NCBI GenBank assembly: GCA_903970445.1
Contig: CAJCIP010000010.1
Location: 1 to 33,527 of the forward strand
From: Verrucomicrobia bacterium Tous-C9LFEB
GTDB lineage: Bacteria > Acidobacteriota > Terriglobia > Terriglobales > Acidobacteriaceae
Length of the DNA: 33,527 nucleotides
Direction: 5' to 3'
Part shown: positions 24,642-32,543 of the stretch, in pieces
Layout: every line of letters begins with the position of its first letter
How positions within the stretch are numbered: position 1 is the first letter of the stretch
Translations under genes and position numbers: made by a program
The notes under the pieces: generated by a model
The model's database searches: none
Seen by the model: the letters and a program-made list of their open reading frames with translations, nothing else
Told to the model about the DNA's origin: nothing

Positions 24642-25973
24642 ATGGGAAACAAATCACCCGCCGTACCCCCGCCCATCCTGACCTGGATTCAAATCACCGT
24701 GCTTACCCTAGGGGGCGGGCCGGTCACCAACGTGGAGATCGAAGTATGGGGCCTCTACCTGAAGAAGACCGGGCCGCACAACCAGCTCAAGTTCTCCGTC
24801 TCCGAGGAGGACTACGACAACATCATCGCGGTGCGCGGAAATACGATCGATGTGAAGGTAAGAAAACATCACTTCGGCCCTCCCGATCCTGGTTCAGATC
24901 ACACATGCACACCAGGGGAAAGCCATAAAGTTTTCAATGTTACGAAGGGAATCGTTAACCAGCTTGACCCCATGATCCTGCAGGATGCTGGTCTGAATCG
25001 GTTTACTGACAAGTTCGAAGGCATTCCAGCCAGGAACCTCACCATGCTTCAGGCTCGTAACGCTTTGTTGTGCTTACATCGCGAAGGTGAAATCACTCTG
25101 ATCCCCGAGCCGACCTTCAAGCACACGGAAGTGGACACCTGTGACTCGGCATGCACCTTGGGTCACCCGATGATCAACGAGCTCGTTCAAATCAAGCCAC
25201 TCATGGCCGGTTCAGTCGAAATCAGGTACATCGATCGATTGCCAAATTTTGACAGCTTTCTTCCAGGAATCGAGCGCGACAAGGTAAAAACCAGGAAACT
25301 GAGCCTCATGGCTCTTGATCCCAGGTATACGGTCGCTGTGTACCGGTTGGTGAAAATGCTGAAGGATAAGCACAGCATCGTCAAGCTTTATCACCTAGGG
25401 ATGAGCGGTTTTAAGCCGCAACCCCCTAGAGTCAACGATGATTGTCACAGTCAAGGACGCGCTCTCGACTTCGGAGGCGTCGGCTTGGAAGACATAGGAT
25501 TGGGTGATCAGGATATCTTCGTTGTCTACGATTGGGGCAACATGCCCGTATACGACGAGCACGACCTGACGTTGCCACCGGCGGAGCGGCGCCGATCCAA
25601 GGGATTTTTGTGGACATCAGCAGAGGACCCATCCAATCAGCGTCCGATGCCCTCGTACATATGGCCAACAAAGAAGATGAAACTGCCTTATAGGTTGGAG
25701 ACCCTGCCACCTCACGGAAATCCAAAAGCCGCGGAAATCTTCCAGGATGTCTACACCTTTGCGACGGAGCAGTTCCAAGACGCTGCGGGCGGCCCCTCAA
25801 AGATCGGCCAGAGTTCAGCCATCATGAACCCGGATCATTTCACCTCTGATCCCGGTGAGGACCCACAGCATCCGAAGCCCCACGTGCACGGTAGAGAGGC
25901 ACATCGCGACCATATGCATATACAGATCGGTAGCACGGGGGCGGAGCCGGTACTTCCTCCCGTCGCAGGTTGA
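24642..25973 (+). CDS. Putative LAS-type zinc peptidase, candidate peptidoglycan-cleaving effector
   Basis: A 443-residue protein with AGGAGG 8 nt before the ATG. It begins with a beta-rich unit (ITVLTLGGGPVTNVEIEVWG) like the transthyretin-like units of the neighbouring proteins. Near residues 110-165 a helical stretch (GLNRFTDKFEGIP, TMLQARNALLCLHREGEI) could contact a partner. The putative catalytic part contains CHSQGRALDFGG, giving His269-x6-Asp276, and DHMHIQIG near the C-terminus, giving His424-x-His426. H-x6-D plus H-x-H is the zinc-binding signature of LAS peptidases (M15 D,D-carboxypeptidases, M74). The roughly 150-residue spacing between the motifs is longer than usual, so the assignment is tentative. 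No signal peptide is present. Context with PAAR, DUF4123 and peptidoglycan-binding proteins suggests a cell-wall-degrading toxin; no obvious immunity gene is seen. Confidence 0.7.
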   Translation: MGNKSPAVPPPILTWIQITVLTLGGGPVTNVEIEVWGLYLKKTGPHNQLKFSVSEEDYDNIIAVRGNTIDVKVRKHHFGPPDPGSDHTCTPGESHKVFNVTKGIVNQLDPMILQDAGLNRFTDKFEGIPARNLTMLQARNALLCLHREGEITLIPEPTFKHTEVDTCDSACTLGHPMINELVQIKPLMAGSVEIRYIDRLPNFDSFLPGIERDKVKTRKLSLMALDPRYTVAVYRLVKMLKDKHSIVKLYHLGMSGFKPQPPRVNDDCHSQGRALDFGGVGLEDIGLGDQDIFVVYDWGNMPVYDEHDLTLPPAERRRSKGFLWTSAEDPSNQRPMPSYIWPTKKMKLPYRLETLPPHGNPKAAEIFQDVYTFATEQFQDAAGGPSKIGQSSAIMNPDHFTSDPGEDPQHPKPHVHGREAHRDHMHIQIGSTGAEPVLPPVAG

Positions 25974-26001
25974 ACACTTAGTGTTCCCCATACTATTTCG
26001 A

Positions 26002-26019
26002 CGCCTGTCACCACAGGCG
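26002..26019. terminator. Hairpin between convergent operons
   Basis: CGCCTGT (26002-26008) and ACAGGCG (26013-26019) form a perfect 7-bp stem with a CACC loop in the 54-nt gap between the two convergent operons. No strong U-tract follows on either strand, so termination efficiency is uncertain. A separate perfect palindrome, GAACACTTAGTGTTC at 25972-25986, overlaps the stop codon of the peptidase-like gene. Confidence 0.45.
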
Positions 26020-26027
26020 GCCTCGTT

Positions 26028-27299
26028 CTACTTCTTGCTTGAACCCGCGCGGATGGTCTGCACGACACTCGTCTTATGGATGTCCTCTTGCTTGTTCTTA
26101 CTCAAAGCAGACGCCCACTCCATGAGCCGTGCCAGTTTCTCGGCGGGCTTCAATCGCATGCGAAGTATTTGAGCGGCCCAGGGCATCGCGGGGTCGACAT
26201 CGAAATGAGACCCCAGTTCAACCTGTAGCAACACATATTTCAGAATGTCAGCCTGCGTCCGAATGCCGTAGTTCGTAGCGCGATCGCAAGCTGACTGCGC
26301 AAGAAAACGCAGGCGTCGCTCACCCACCGTCCGCAACAACGCCGGGCGTAGCTCACCCACTTGTGCCAGCACGTTGTCTGGCATCGAGTCACGTTTCTTT
26401 TCTTGTAACTTCTGCGCCTGCTCGGCAGTCAATGCGAAGCGATCACCATGCATCGACCATCCTTGAGCAATCGGTTCGATCTTCGTCTCCGCAGGCTTTC
26501 CGGACAACGACAGAATGGTTCGTTGCAATCCATGCTGCGTCAGGCTGAAAGCAAAAGCCTCATCGGGTGATTCGGCCTCCGTTATGTAGTAGCGAACCAC
26601 GCTGAAGAGCTGTTGCAGCTGCACCGCTGTACATTTCGGCAGCAGGGCTCGCAGAACGCGCGGATCGTAAAACCGCAGCATGCTCGCGCTTCCTTCCGGC
26701 GACACGGCGATCAGAAGCCAGCGAAAGAAGTGCCAGATCTGATCGACGGCAGCATGGCTGTTGATGAAGATGCCCCAATGATTCGACCAGCCCAGCTCTA
26801 CCATTTTGGTAAGAAGTGCTGAATGCGCAGGTAGTGCAACGAGGACAGGAGCGAAGGGCATGAGCCTTTCCGCATCCTCGCCCTCAAATAAGGAAAAATA
26901 CTGATGCTTTGACTCAAGTAGCTGCTTGAGAACTTCAGGTCCCTGAGAAAGATCCAGCACCGCATACAGGGGTTGAACACTCGTGCTGAGTATCTTGATC
27001 AGCTGGCTGTGATCGATGTCCGCGGGCTCGCTTGGCACCGGAAGCACGGCGTCTTCGATAGCTACAGCAAACCGCGTCTTTCCCGCGGCGATAAGGTCTC
27101 CATCGCTGATGCGACCGCCAGTGGTGCGGACCCCATTGTGCAGTGTTCCATTGGTGCTGTTGAGATCTCTCAGCCAACACACTTTCCCATCGAAGTGCAG
27201 CTCGAAATGCAGCCGCGACAGGGCATTGTCTTCAGCGATTACAATGTCTGCCGGCGCGGCGCGGCCGACACGCATCGTCTCGCCCGGTTTGAGAGTCAT
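26028..27299 (-). CDS. FHA-DUF4123 fusion protein, candidate effector chaperone
   Basis: The 423 residues from ATG 27299 begin inside an FHA (phosphothreonine-binding) domain. MRVGRAAPADIVIAEDNALS, RLHFELHF and LRDLNSTNGTLHNGVR give the GR, S-x2-H-like (SRLH) and NGT motifs, ending near residue 85. A DUF4123 domain follows at about 100-220 (LYAVLDLSQGPEVLKQLLES; WGIFINSHAAVDQIWHFFRW; MLRFYDPRVLRALLPKC); DUF4123 proteins load toxins onto VgrG or PAAR tips of type VI secretion systems. The last 170 residues are helical with no clear match. In frame upstream of the ATG lies TATITITSPTSIEEA, the missing first strand of the FHA domain; it could start at CTG 27347, which has GAGG 5 nt upstream. The gene is third in the PAAR-LysM-FHA operon. 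Confidence 0.85.
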   Translation of the reverse strand: MTLKPGETMRVGRAAPADIVIAEDNALSRLHFELHFDGKVCWLRDLNSTNGTLHNGVRTTGGRISDGDLIAAGKTRFAVAIEDAVLPVPSEPADIDHSQLIKILSTSVQPLYAVLDLSQGPEVLKQLLESKHQYFSLFEGEDAERLMPFAPVLVALPAHSALLTKMVELGWSNHWGIFINSHAAVDQIWHFFRWLLIAVSPEGSASMLRFYDPRVLRALLPKCTAVQLQQLFSVVRYYITEAESPDEAFAFSLTQHGLQRTILSLSGKPAETKIEPIAQGWSMHGDRFALTAEQAQKLQEKKRDSMPDNVLAQVGELRPALLRTVGERRLRFLAQSACDRATNYGIRTQADILKYVLLQVELGSHFDVDPAMPWAAQILRMRLKPAEKLARLMEWASALSKNKQEDIHKTSVVQTIRAGSSKK

Positions 27300-27392
27300 C
27301 GCCTCTTCTATCGAAGTCGGCGACGTGATTGTGATGGTCGCGGTCAGGCTTGCCTCACACCTTCTGAACGTGCGGAACCAAATTCATTGCTT

Positions 27393-28043
27393 CTAACAGC
27401 CATGCACCTGCTTCAACTTGCTCTGCGTAACTGGCCCAGGGTCCCCATCGACCGTCAGATTGTGATCGCATTGAAATTCCTGGACCGCAGATTGGAAATC
27501 GGGATCGTTCGCATTGTTGGGCGTACCGGCAAAATAGCCCAGGTTATTCAGCCTCGCGCTCTGACCCGAAAGGGTGTCGATGGGATCTAAGTATCCGACC
27601 ATCACATTGAAGAACTCGTCGCTATAGGCAGTGGCGTCGCTCTTGATGAGCAGGTTGCATTGTTGTACGTCCATTGGAATGACTTGTTGTACTTTGCCAT
27701 TGGCGTCGCTCGTCATGTTGCAAACCTTTTCTCCCAGCGTGAGATAGACCGGAGCGCCGGCGACGGGCTTCTCGTAGGAATCCTCAAGCACAAGGTTGAG
27801 CATGAGCTGGCTCATCGAGATTTCATAGGTGTGGCGCTGCGTTGTGGCCCCACTTTCCTGCTTCTGTTCCTTGTCTGGAATAAACAACACGTCGCCATCG
27901 AACAACACATTCGGATTCTTGCGAAGTTCCTTGAGGTCAGCGTTGCTGGGATGGTTCCAGACCTTCGTATAGTCCGGAAAACCGTACTGTGCTGCGATGG
28001 AAGACAGATGCTCTCCCTGAGTAACTTCATGATTGAAGGGCAT
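27393..28043 (-). CDS. LysM / peptidoglycan-binding protein of the effector island
   Basis: From ATG 28043 (AGGAG 4 nt upstream, 7 nt after the PAAR stop) the protein has 216 residues. A LysM domain occupies about 3-57 (NHEVTQGEHLSSIAAQYGFP; LFDGDVLFIPD). A beta-rich transthyretin-like unit lies at about 68-125 (LMLNLVLEDSYEKPVAGAPV, VCNMTSDANGKVQQVIPMD). A peptidoglycan-binding repeat lies at about 155-215 (SARLNNLGYFAG, FQCDHNLTVDGDPGPVTQSK, ending KQVHGC). LysM-plus-PGB proteins of this shape are often found beside PAAR and VgrG genes and may bind the wall or stabilise the loaded spike. There is no signal peptide. A longer reading from 28121 would overlap the PAAR gene by 71 nt and lacks support. 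Confidence 0.88.
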   Translation of the reverse strand: MPFNHEVTQGEHLSSIAAQYGFPDYTKVWNHPSNADLKELRKNPNVLFDGDVLFIPDKEQKQESGATTQRHTYEISMSQLMLNLVLEDSYEKPVAGAPVYLTLGEKVCNMTSDANGKVQQVIPMDVQQCNLLIKSDATAYSDEFFNVMVGYLDPIDTLSGQSARLNNLGYFAGTPNNANDPDFQSAVQEFQCDHNLTVDGDPGPVTQSKLKQVHGC

Positions 28044-28050
28044 AGGTCTC

Positions 28051-28809
28051 CTACCGCTTGCGCCAGGAACTCTGATCGAGACTGGGAAAGCTGATCTTGC
28101 AATTTCCTGGATCGATGCCATCTACGCGGGCTCTTCCTCTGTCGTCGGTTGAACCTTCACTGGCTGTTCCATCGGGAAGCTCGATTCGGTAAGGCTCATT
28201 CGGCACTGGTTGACCTTGCTTATCCAGCAACTCGATCTCCACCCATGTCTTCGTCTGATTGTTACTGCCGGAGCCACCGGAGTTCTGATTGCCGCTGCCG
28301 CTGTTGCCGCTTGAAGATTGTCCTGGACCGCCTGCCGCACCGGATAGCGCCGATCGCCCACCGAGATCAATCGTTCCAGCTCCGGATTGTGAAGCACCCG
28401 CAAGAGCTCCGGCCGCCGCGCCCGCTTCGCCACCGATCACCGAACTCATAGCGGCCATTGCCGCCCCAACTGCAACAGCTCCGGGGGTGACGGCCGCCGC
28501 GTCGCCGATCATGACAGTCGGGCATCCCATCACAATTGGATTGACCGGGCCCAGCGCCAGGCCGGGTTTCTCGACAACGATGTCGCCCATGCGGCAGGCC
28601 ATCATGTAGTTGATGAACACAGTCGGGCTGCCCATGAGTACAGAACCGATGCCATCAGCACCGGTGATACTCACCGCGGGACAGGCATGTTGATCGGTCG
28701 TCGCACGCCACGCGGGCATGAAGCCAATCAAAACGTTTGTGCTTCCAGGACCCGGCGCAAGCGGCGTCCCATGGGTTGTCACATCCGTCACGCGAGCGGC
28801 AGGTGGCAC
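28051..28809 (-). CDS. PAAR-domain tip protein with C-terminal extension
   Basis: A 252-residue protein. The PAAR-like (DUF4150-type) domain spans about 1-105. PPAARVTDVTTHGTPLAPGP starts it, then WRATTDQHACPAVS, VLMGSPTVFINYMMACRMGD and NPIVMGCPTVMIGD, with the His/Cys residues that bind the tip metal and the repeated MG-x-PTV turns. An Ala/Gly-rich helix-like stretch (about 108-140) and a Gly/Ser/Asn-rich flexible linker follow. The C-terminus (about 185-245; WVEIELLDKQGQPVPNEPYR, then IELPDGTASEGSTDDRGRAR) is a transthyretin-like extension, known on evolved PAAR proteins as an adaptor that carries cargo. The start is GTG 28809 with GAGGAA 5 nt upstream. It leads the minus-strand operon with the LysM and FHA-DUF4123 genes. 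Confidence 0.9.
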   Translation of the reverse strand: MPPAARVTDVTTHGTPLAPGPGSTNVLIGFMPAWRATTDQHACPAVSITGADGIGSVLMGSPTVFINYMMACRMGDIVVEKPGLALGPVNPIVMGCPTVMIGDAAAVTPGAVAVGAAMAAMSSVIGGEAGAAAGALAGASQSGAGTIDLGGRSALSGAAGGPGQSSSGNSGSGNQNSGGSGSNNQTKTWVEIELLDKQGQPVPNEPYRIELPDGTASEGSTDDRGRARVDGIDPGNCKISFPSLDQSSWRKR

Positions 28810-28860
28810 GACATTTCCTCGGAAAAAGCAAAGAGGCCCAAAGCGAAGTGTTTCAACTGC

Positions 28861-28889
28861 ACTCTATAAATCCGTTCCGGCAACGTCAA
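28861..28889 (-). promoter_or_regulatory. Candidate promoter of the PAAR operon
   Basis: On the minus strand TTGACG (28884-28889) is followed after 17 nt by TAGAGT (28861-28866); an alternative -10, TATAGA, lies two bases closer. The -35 box overlaps the acr3 stop codon at 28886. If used, transcription would begin near 28854, about 45 nt before the PAAR start, and would make the island independent of the ars operon. Confidence 0.4.
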
Positions 28890-30027
28890 GCACTTATCTT
28901 TGTTAGAACCACTTCTTTTACAGCTGCTCCGCCAGCCTCATCGCGCTTCGACTCGAAGTAGCGCCGCCGTATCCAGAAGGCGACATTCACCAAACCGATC
29001 AAGGCCGGCACTTCGATCAGCGGTCCGACGACTCCCACGAAGGCCTCGTCCGAGTTGAGCCCAAAGACCGCGACGGCCACAGCGATCGCCAACTCGAAGT
29101 TGTTTCCCGCTGCTGTAAAGGATAGCGTTGCCGATTGTGCGTAGTCGGCTCCTAGCTTCTTACCCATCCAGAAGCTCACCAGGAACATGACAAGAAAGTA
29201 CAAAATAAGCGGGGCCGCGATGCGAACCACATCCAACGGAAGCCGTACGATCAGGTCACCCTTGAGCGAGAACATCACCAGGATCGTAAACAGCAGGGCA
29301 ACCAGCGTAAGTGGGCTGATGCGTGGCAGAAAACGCATCCGATACCACTCCTCGCCCTTGGCACGAACGAGAATGAACCGCGTCACAAAAGCCGCTACGA
29401 ACGGAACACCAAGATAAAGACCGACGCTCTTCGCGATGTCTGCAATCCCGATCGGCACGACACTTCCGTGCAGGCGAAGCCACTTCGGCAGGACAGCCAG
29501 AAAAACCCACGCGTACAAGCTATAGAACACCACCTGAAAGACGCTGTTGATAGCAACCAGGCCGGCTGCGTAGTCTGTATCGCCTTCGGCAAGCTCATTC
29601 CAGACCAGCACCATCGCGATGCAACGGGCAATGCCTATGAGGATCAGCCCACGCATGTACCCCGGTTGGCCGCGTAGGAAGACGATGGCAAAAGGAACAT
29701 CAGCACAGGCCCGATCAGCCAGTTCTGCACCAGCGAAAGGCTCAACACTCTTTTGTTGCTAAAGACTTCGCCTAGCTTCTCGTACCGTACCTTTGCCAGC
29801 GGCGGATACATCATGACAATCAGCCCAAGGGCAAGGGGAATGTTGGTGGTGCCACTTTGAAAACGGTTCACAAAGCCCGCGGACGCGGGGACGAAGTGTC
29901 CAACGGCGACGCCAATTGCCATCGCCAGAAAGATCCACAGCGTTAGAAAGCGATCAAGGAACGAGAGCCTCTTACGCGCAGCTGGCATGCAGGCGTTGCC
30001 CTGCGTTGGCAGTACAGCATGCGGCAT
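28886..30027 (-). pseudogene. acr3: Acr3 arsenite efflux permease, split by a one-base frameshift
   Basis: Two overlapping frames together make a complete ACR3 (Arsenical Resistance-3/BASS-type) arsenite exporter of about 380 residues. The first (30027-29644) covers helices 1-3 up to [15 protein letters not shown] and then runs out of frame to a TGA. The second (to 28886) resumes with [20 protein letters not shown], carrying the arsenite-binding Cys of helix 4, and continues to [16 protein letters not shown] and [18 protein letters not shown]. Adding one base in the run of four A (plus strand 29690-29693) joins them with the expected family sequence. The start is translationally coupled to arsR (TGATG overlap). 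The frameshift could be a true loss, a sequencing error, or be bypassed by reinitiation at ATG 29656. The intact protein would pump As(III) out of the cell. Confidence 0.85.
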
Positions 30028-30443
30028 CAGGCGGACTCGCTGAAACTGAAACGTTCAACCGGCAAAGGCAAAGGTGCACCCTGCAGACCGGCAAATTTTT
30101 CCGGCGTGCAGCATGCTTTGGAGAGCCGTGCACGGTCCGCCTGCATGCTCTTCTCCGCGTGAAGCCAGTCGAGCGTCTGTCGAAGGATCTTCGCTGCTCC
30201 CGTATGCGGCGGAGGCACGATTCGATAGTGCATCCATGTGCCCTCACGGCGTGCAGCCACGATGCCGGCACTCCGCAGATACGCCAGGTGCCGGGATATT
30301 TTCGGCTGCGCTTGTCCAAGGACTTCTACGAAGTAGCAAACACACAGTTCCTGGCTGCCCATCAGGTTCAGCAGTCTCAGACGTGTGTTATCTCCCAATG
30401 CTTGAAAGAACCGTTCCATATCAAACGCAAAGATCTTCGCCAT
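30027..30443 (-). CDS. arsR: ArsR/SmtB-family arsenic-responsive repressor
   Basis: From ATG 30443 the protein has 138 residues with a winged-helix ArsR domain: [40 protein letters not shown] and [20 protein letters not shown]. Cys34 and Cys36 (ELCVC) in the DNA-binding alpha-3 region are the As(III)-sensing pair of classical ArsR proteins. A vicinal Cys pair near the C-terminus (KACCTPEKF) may be a third ligand. It represses the locus until arsenite binds. The frame extends upstream to 30518 but would swallow the promoter; ATG 30419 is a shorter alternative. The stop overlaps the acr3 start (TGATG). The gene is divergent from arsI. Confidence 0.92.
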   Translation of the reverse strand: MAKIFAFDMERFFQALGDNTRLRLLNLMGSQELCVCYFVEVLGQAQPKISRHLAYLRSAGIVAARREGTWMHYRIVPPPHTGAAKILRQTLDWLHAEKSMQADRARLSKACCTPEKFAGLQGAPLPLPVERFSFSESA

Positions 30444-30447
30444 ACAA

Positions 30448-30490
30448 CAAATATACGCCTTGACGAATGTTTCGGCGCTGCTTATATTTG
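30448..30490. promoter_or_regulatory. Symmetric arsR/arsI operator region
   Basis: CAAATATA (30448-30455) and TATATTTG (30483-30490) form a perfect 8-bp inverted repeat, each arm containing a TATATT -10 box, one per strand. Between them lies CGAATGTTTCG (30464-30474), a palindrome around a 3-nt centre that could be the ArsR binding site. On the minus strand the -10 lies only 6 nt before ATG 30443, so arsR mRNA could be leaderless. Confidence 0.5.
30460..30488 (+). promoter_or_regulatory. Sigma-70 promoter of arsI
   Basis: TTGACG (30460-30465) and TATATT (30483-30488) are exactly 17 nt apart, close to the housekeeping consensus. Transcription would start near 30495, about 22 nt before the arsI ATG. 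The proposed ArsR palindrome overlaps the -35 box and spacer, fitting repression by blocking polymerase. Confidence 0.65.
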
Positions 30491-30516
30491 CCTTACCGCA
30501 TATGGAGGCGGGCATC

Positions 30517-31002
30517 ATGGAAGTTCATTTTCTTAAGCCACATCTCGCGATCAACGTTCGCGACGTCCCTACCAGCATCGACTTCTACCGCAATCTCTTC
30601 GGCCTGGAACCCGCCAAAGTGCGCACAGGATATGCCAAGTTCGACGTATCGAACCCGCCACTCAACTTCACTCTCAATCAGCACGCCTTTGGAGAATCCG
30701 GCGCCCTGTCTCATCTGGGCTTTCAGGTGTCCTCCACCGAAGATGTCGTTGCAGTGCGGCAACAATGGCACGAGTGTGGTCTGGTCACACGCGACGAGAT
30801 GCAGACGAATTGCTGCTATGCAACTCAGGACAAAACATGGGTCAAAGATCCCGACGGCAACGAGTGGGAAGTGTTTGTGGTTCTGCAAGACAACTTACCC
30901 GAACAAGCTGCGGTCGCCGGAACTTCTCTCCCCAATGATCATGCAACTGTCCACGCGGGCGCGAGCTGCGGCTGTGACATACCAGCCGCGCGCGGAGCCT
31001 GA
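30517..31002 (+). CDS. arsI: ArsI organoarsenical C-As lyase (VOC/glyoxalase fold)
   Basis: A 161-residue member of the ArsI/CadI type I extradiol dioxygenase group, which cleaves the carbon-arsenic bond of trivalent organoarsenicals such as MAs(III). His9 (KPHLAINV), His66 (LSHLGFQV) and Glu118 (NEWEVF) fit the Fe(II) triad. Cys99-Cys100 (TNCCYA) is the vicinal pair that binds the trivalent arsenical in this family, and QDKTWVKDPDGNEWEVF is its signature. The C-terminus has an extra SCGCD. GGAGG lies 8 nt before ATG 30517. It is divergent from arsR-acr3 and shares its operator. Its arsenite product would normally be removed by Acr3, which is interrupted here. Confidence 0.92.
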   Translation: MEVHFLKPHLAINVRDVPTSIDFYRNLFGLEPAKVRTGYAKFDVSNPPLNFTLNQHAFGESGALSHLGFQVSSTEDVVAVRQQWHECGLVTRDEMQTNCCYATQDKTWVKDPDGNEWEVFVVLQDNLPEQAAVAGTSLPNDHATVHAGASCGCDIPAARGA

Positions 31003-31049
31003 TGCCGCTTGTGCCCACGATCTCCGGTGCTCGCAGCTGGCGGCCGGGG

Positions 31050-31378
31050 TCATGTCTGAGACGGTGTCTCGCCCCCATGAAACTGGCCGAAGTGGTGCGC
31101 CGCCTGGAGGCTAATGAGCAGCACGCCCAGCCCAAACGCGAGGATGTGGGCTGGCGTCCGCGGATGAAATCTGCCAACGTGCGCGACGAGGAAATATCCG
31201 CGACCGCGTTGGAGAATCCCCATACAACGTTGACCGTCGACGAGGAAAGACCTTTGCCGGGCGGCTTTGCGAATGGCGTCTGGAAGGAGCGTCCCATCGT
31301 GCCGGCAACAAAATGAGGAACGGCGTTCCCCACAAAAGCACCACCAAAGAAATACGACAGCAGCCAAAGCCAATGCAT
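31050..31378 (-). pseudogene. Small membrane protein gene with a one-base frameshift
   Basis: Two frames combine into a protein of about 109 residues with roughly three membrane segments. The first part, from ATG 31378 (AGGAAGG 6 nt upstream), reads MHWLWLLSYFFGGAFVGNAV then PHFVAGTMGRSFQTPFAKPP and VNVVWGFSNAVA. It then leaves frame near 31198. The other frame continues GYFLVAHVGRFHPRTPAHIL then AFGLGVLLISLQAAHHFGQF to the stop at 31050. Restoring one base (GG to GGG on the minus strand) joins them. The pattern of NAVPHF, GRxFQ(S/T)PFAKPPG and VN.VWGF recalls a widespread small membrane-protein family of unknown function. It is either a recent pseudogene or a sequence error. Confidence 0.65.
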
Positions 31379-31431
31379 GTCCAGCCTTCCTTTCTTCGGT
31401 CCAACCTTCAAGCAGCATTGATTCTTCAGTA

Positions 31432-32541
<1,110 letters not shown>

Positions 32542-32543
32542 TC

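Noticed and set aside
23088-28809. Complete type VI or eCIS locus
   Set aside because: I looked for VgrG, Hcp, TssB/C sheath, ClpV, TssJLM and baseplate proteins among the open frames and found none, so only the effector-side components are claimed.
29644-29710. Programmed -1 frameshift in acr3
   Set aside because: The shift site on the mRNA reads UUCCUUUUGCC, not a proper slippery heptamer, and I see no convincing downstream structure. A simple deletion or sequencing error is more likely.
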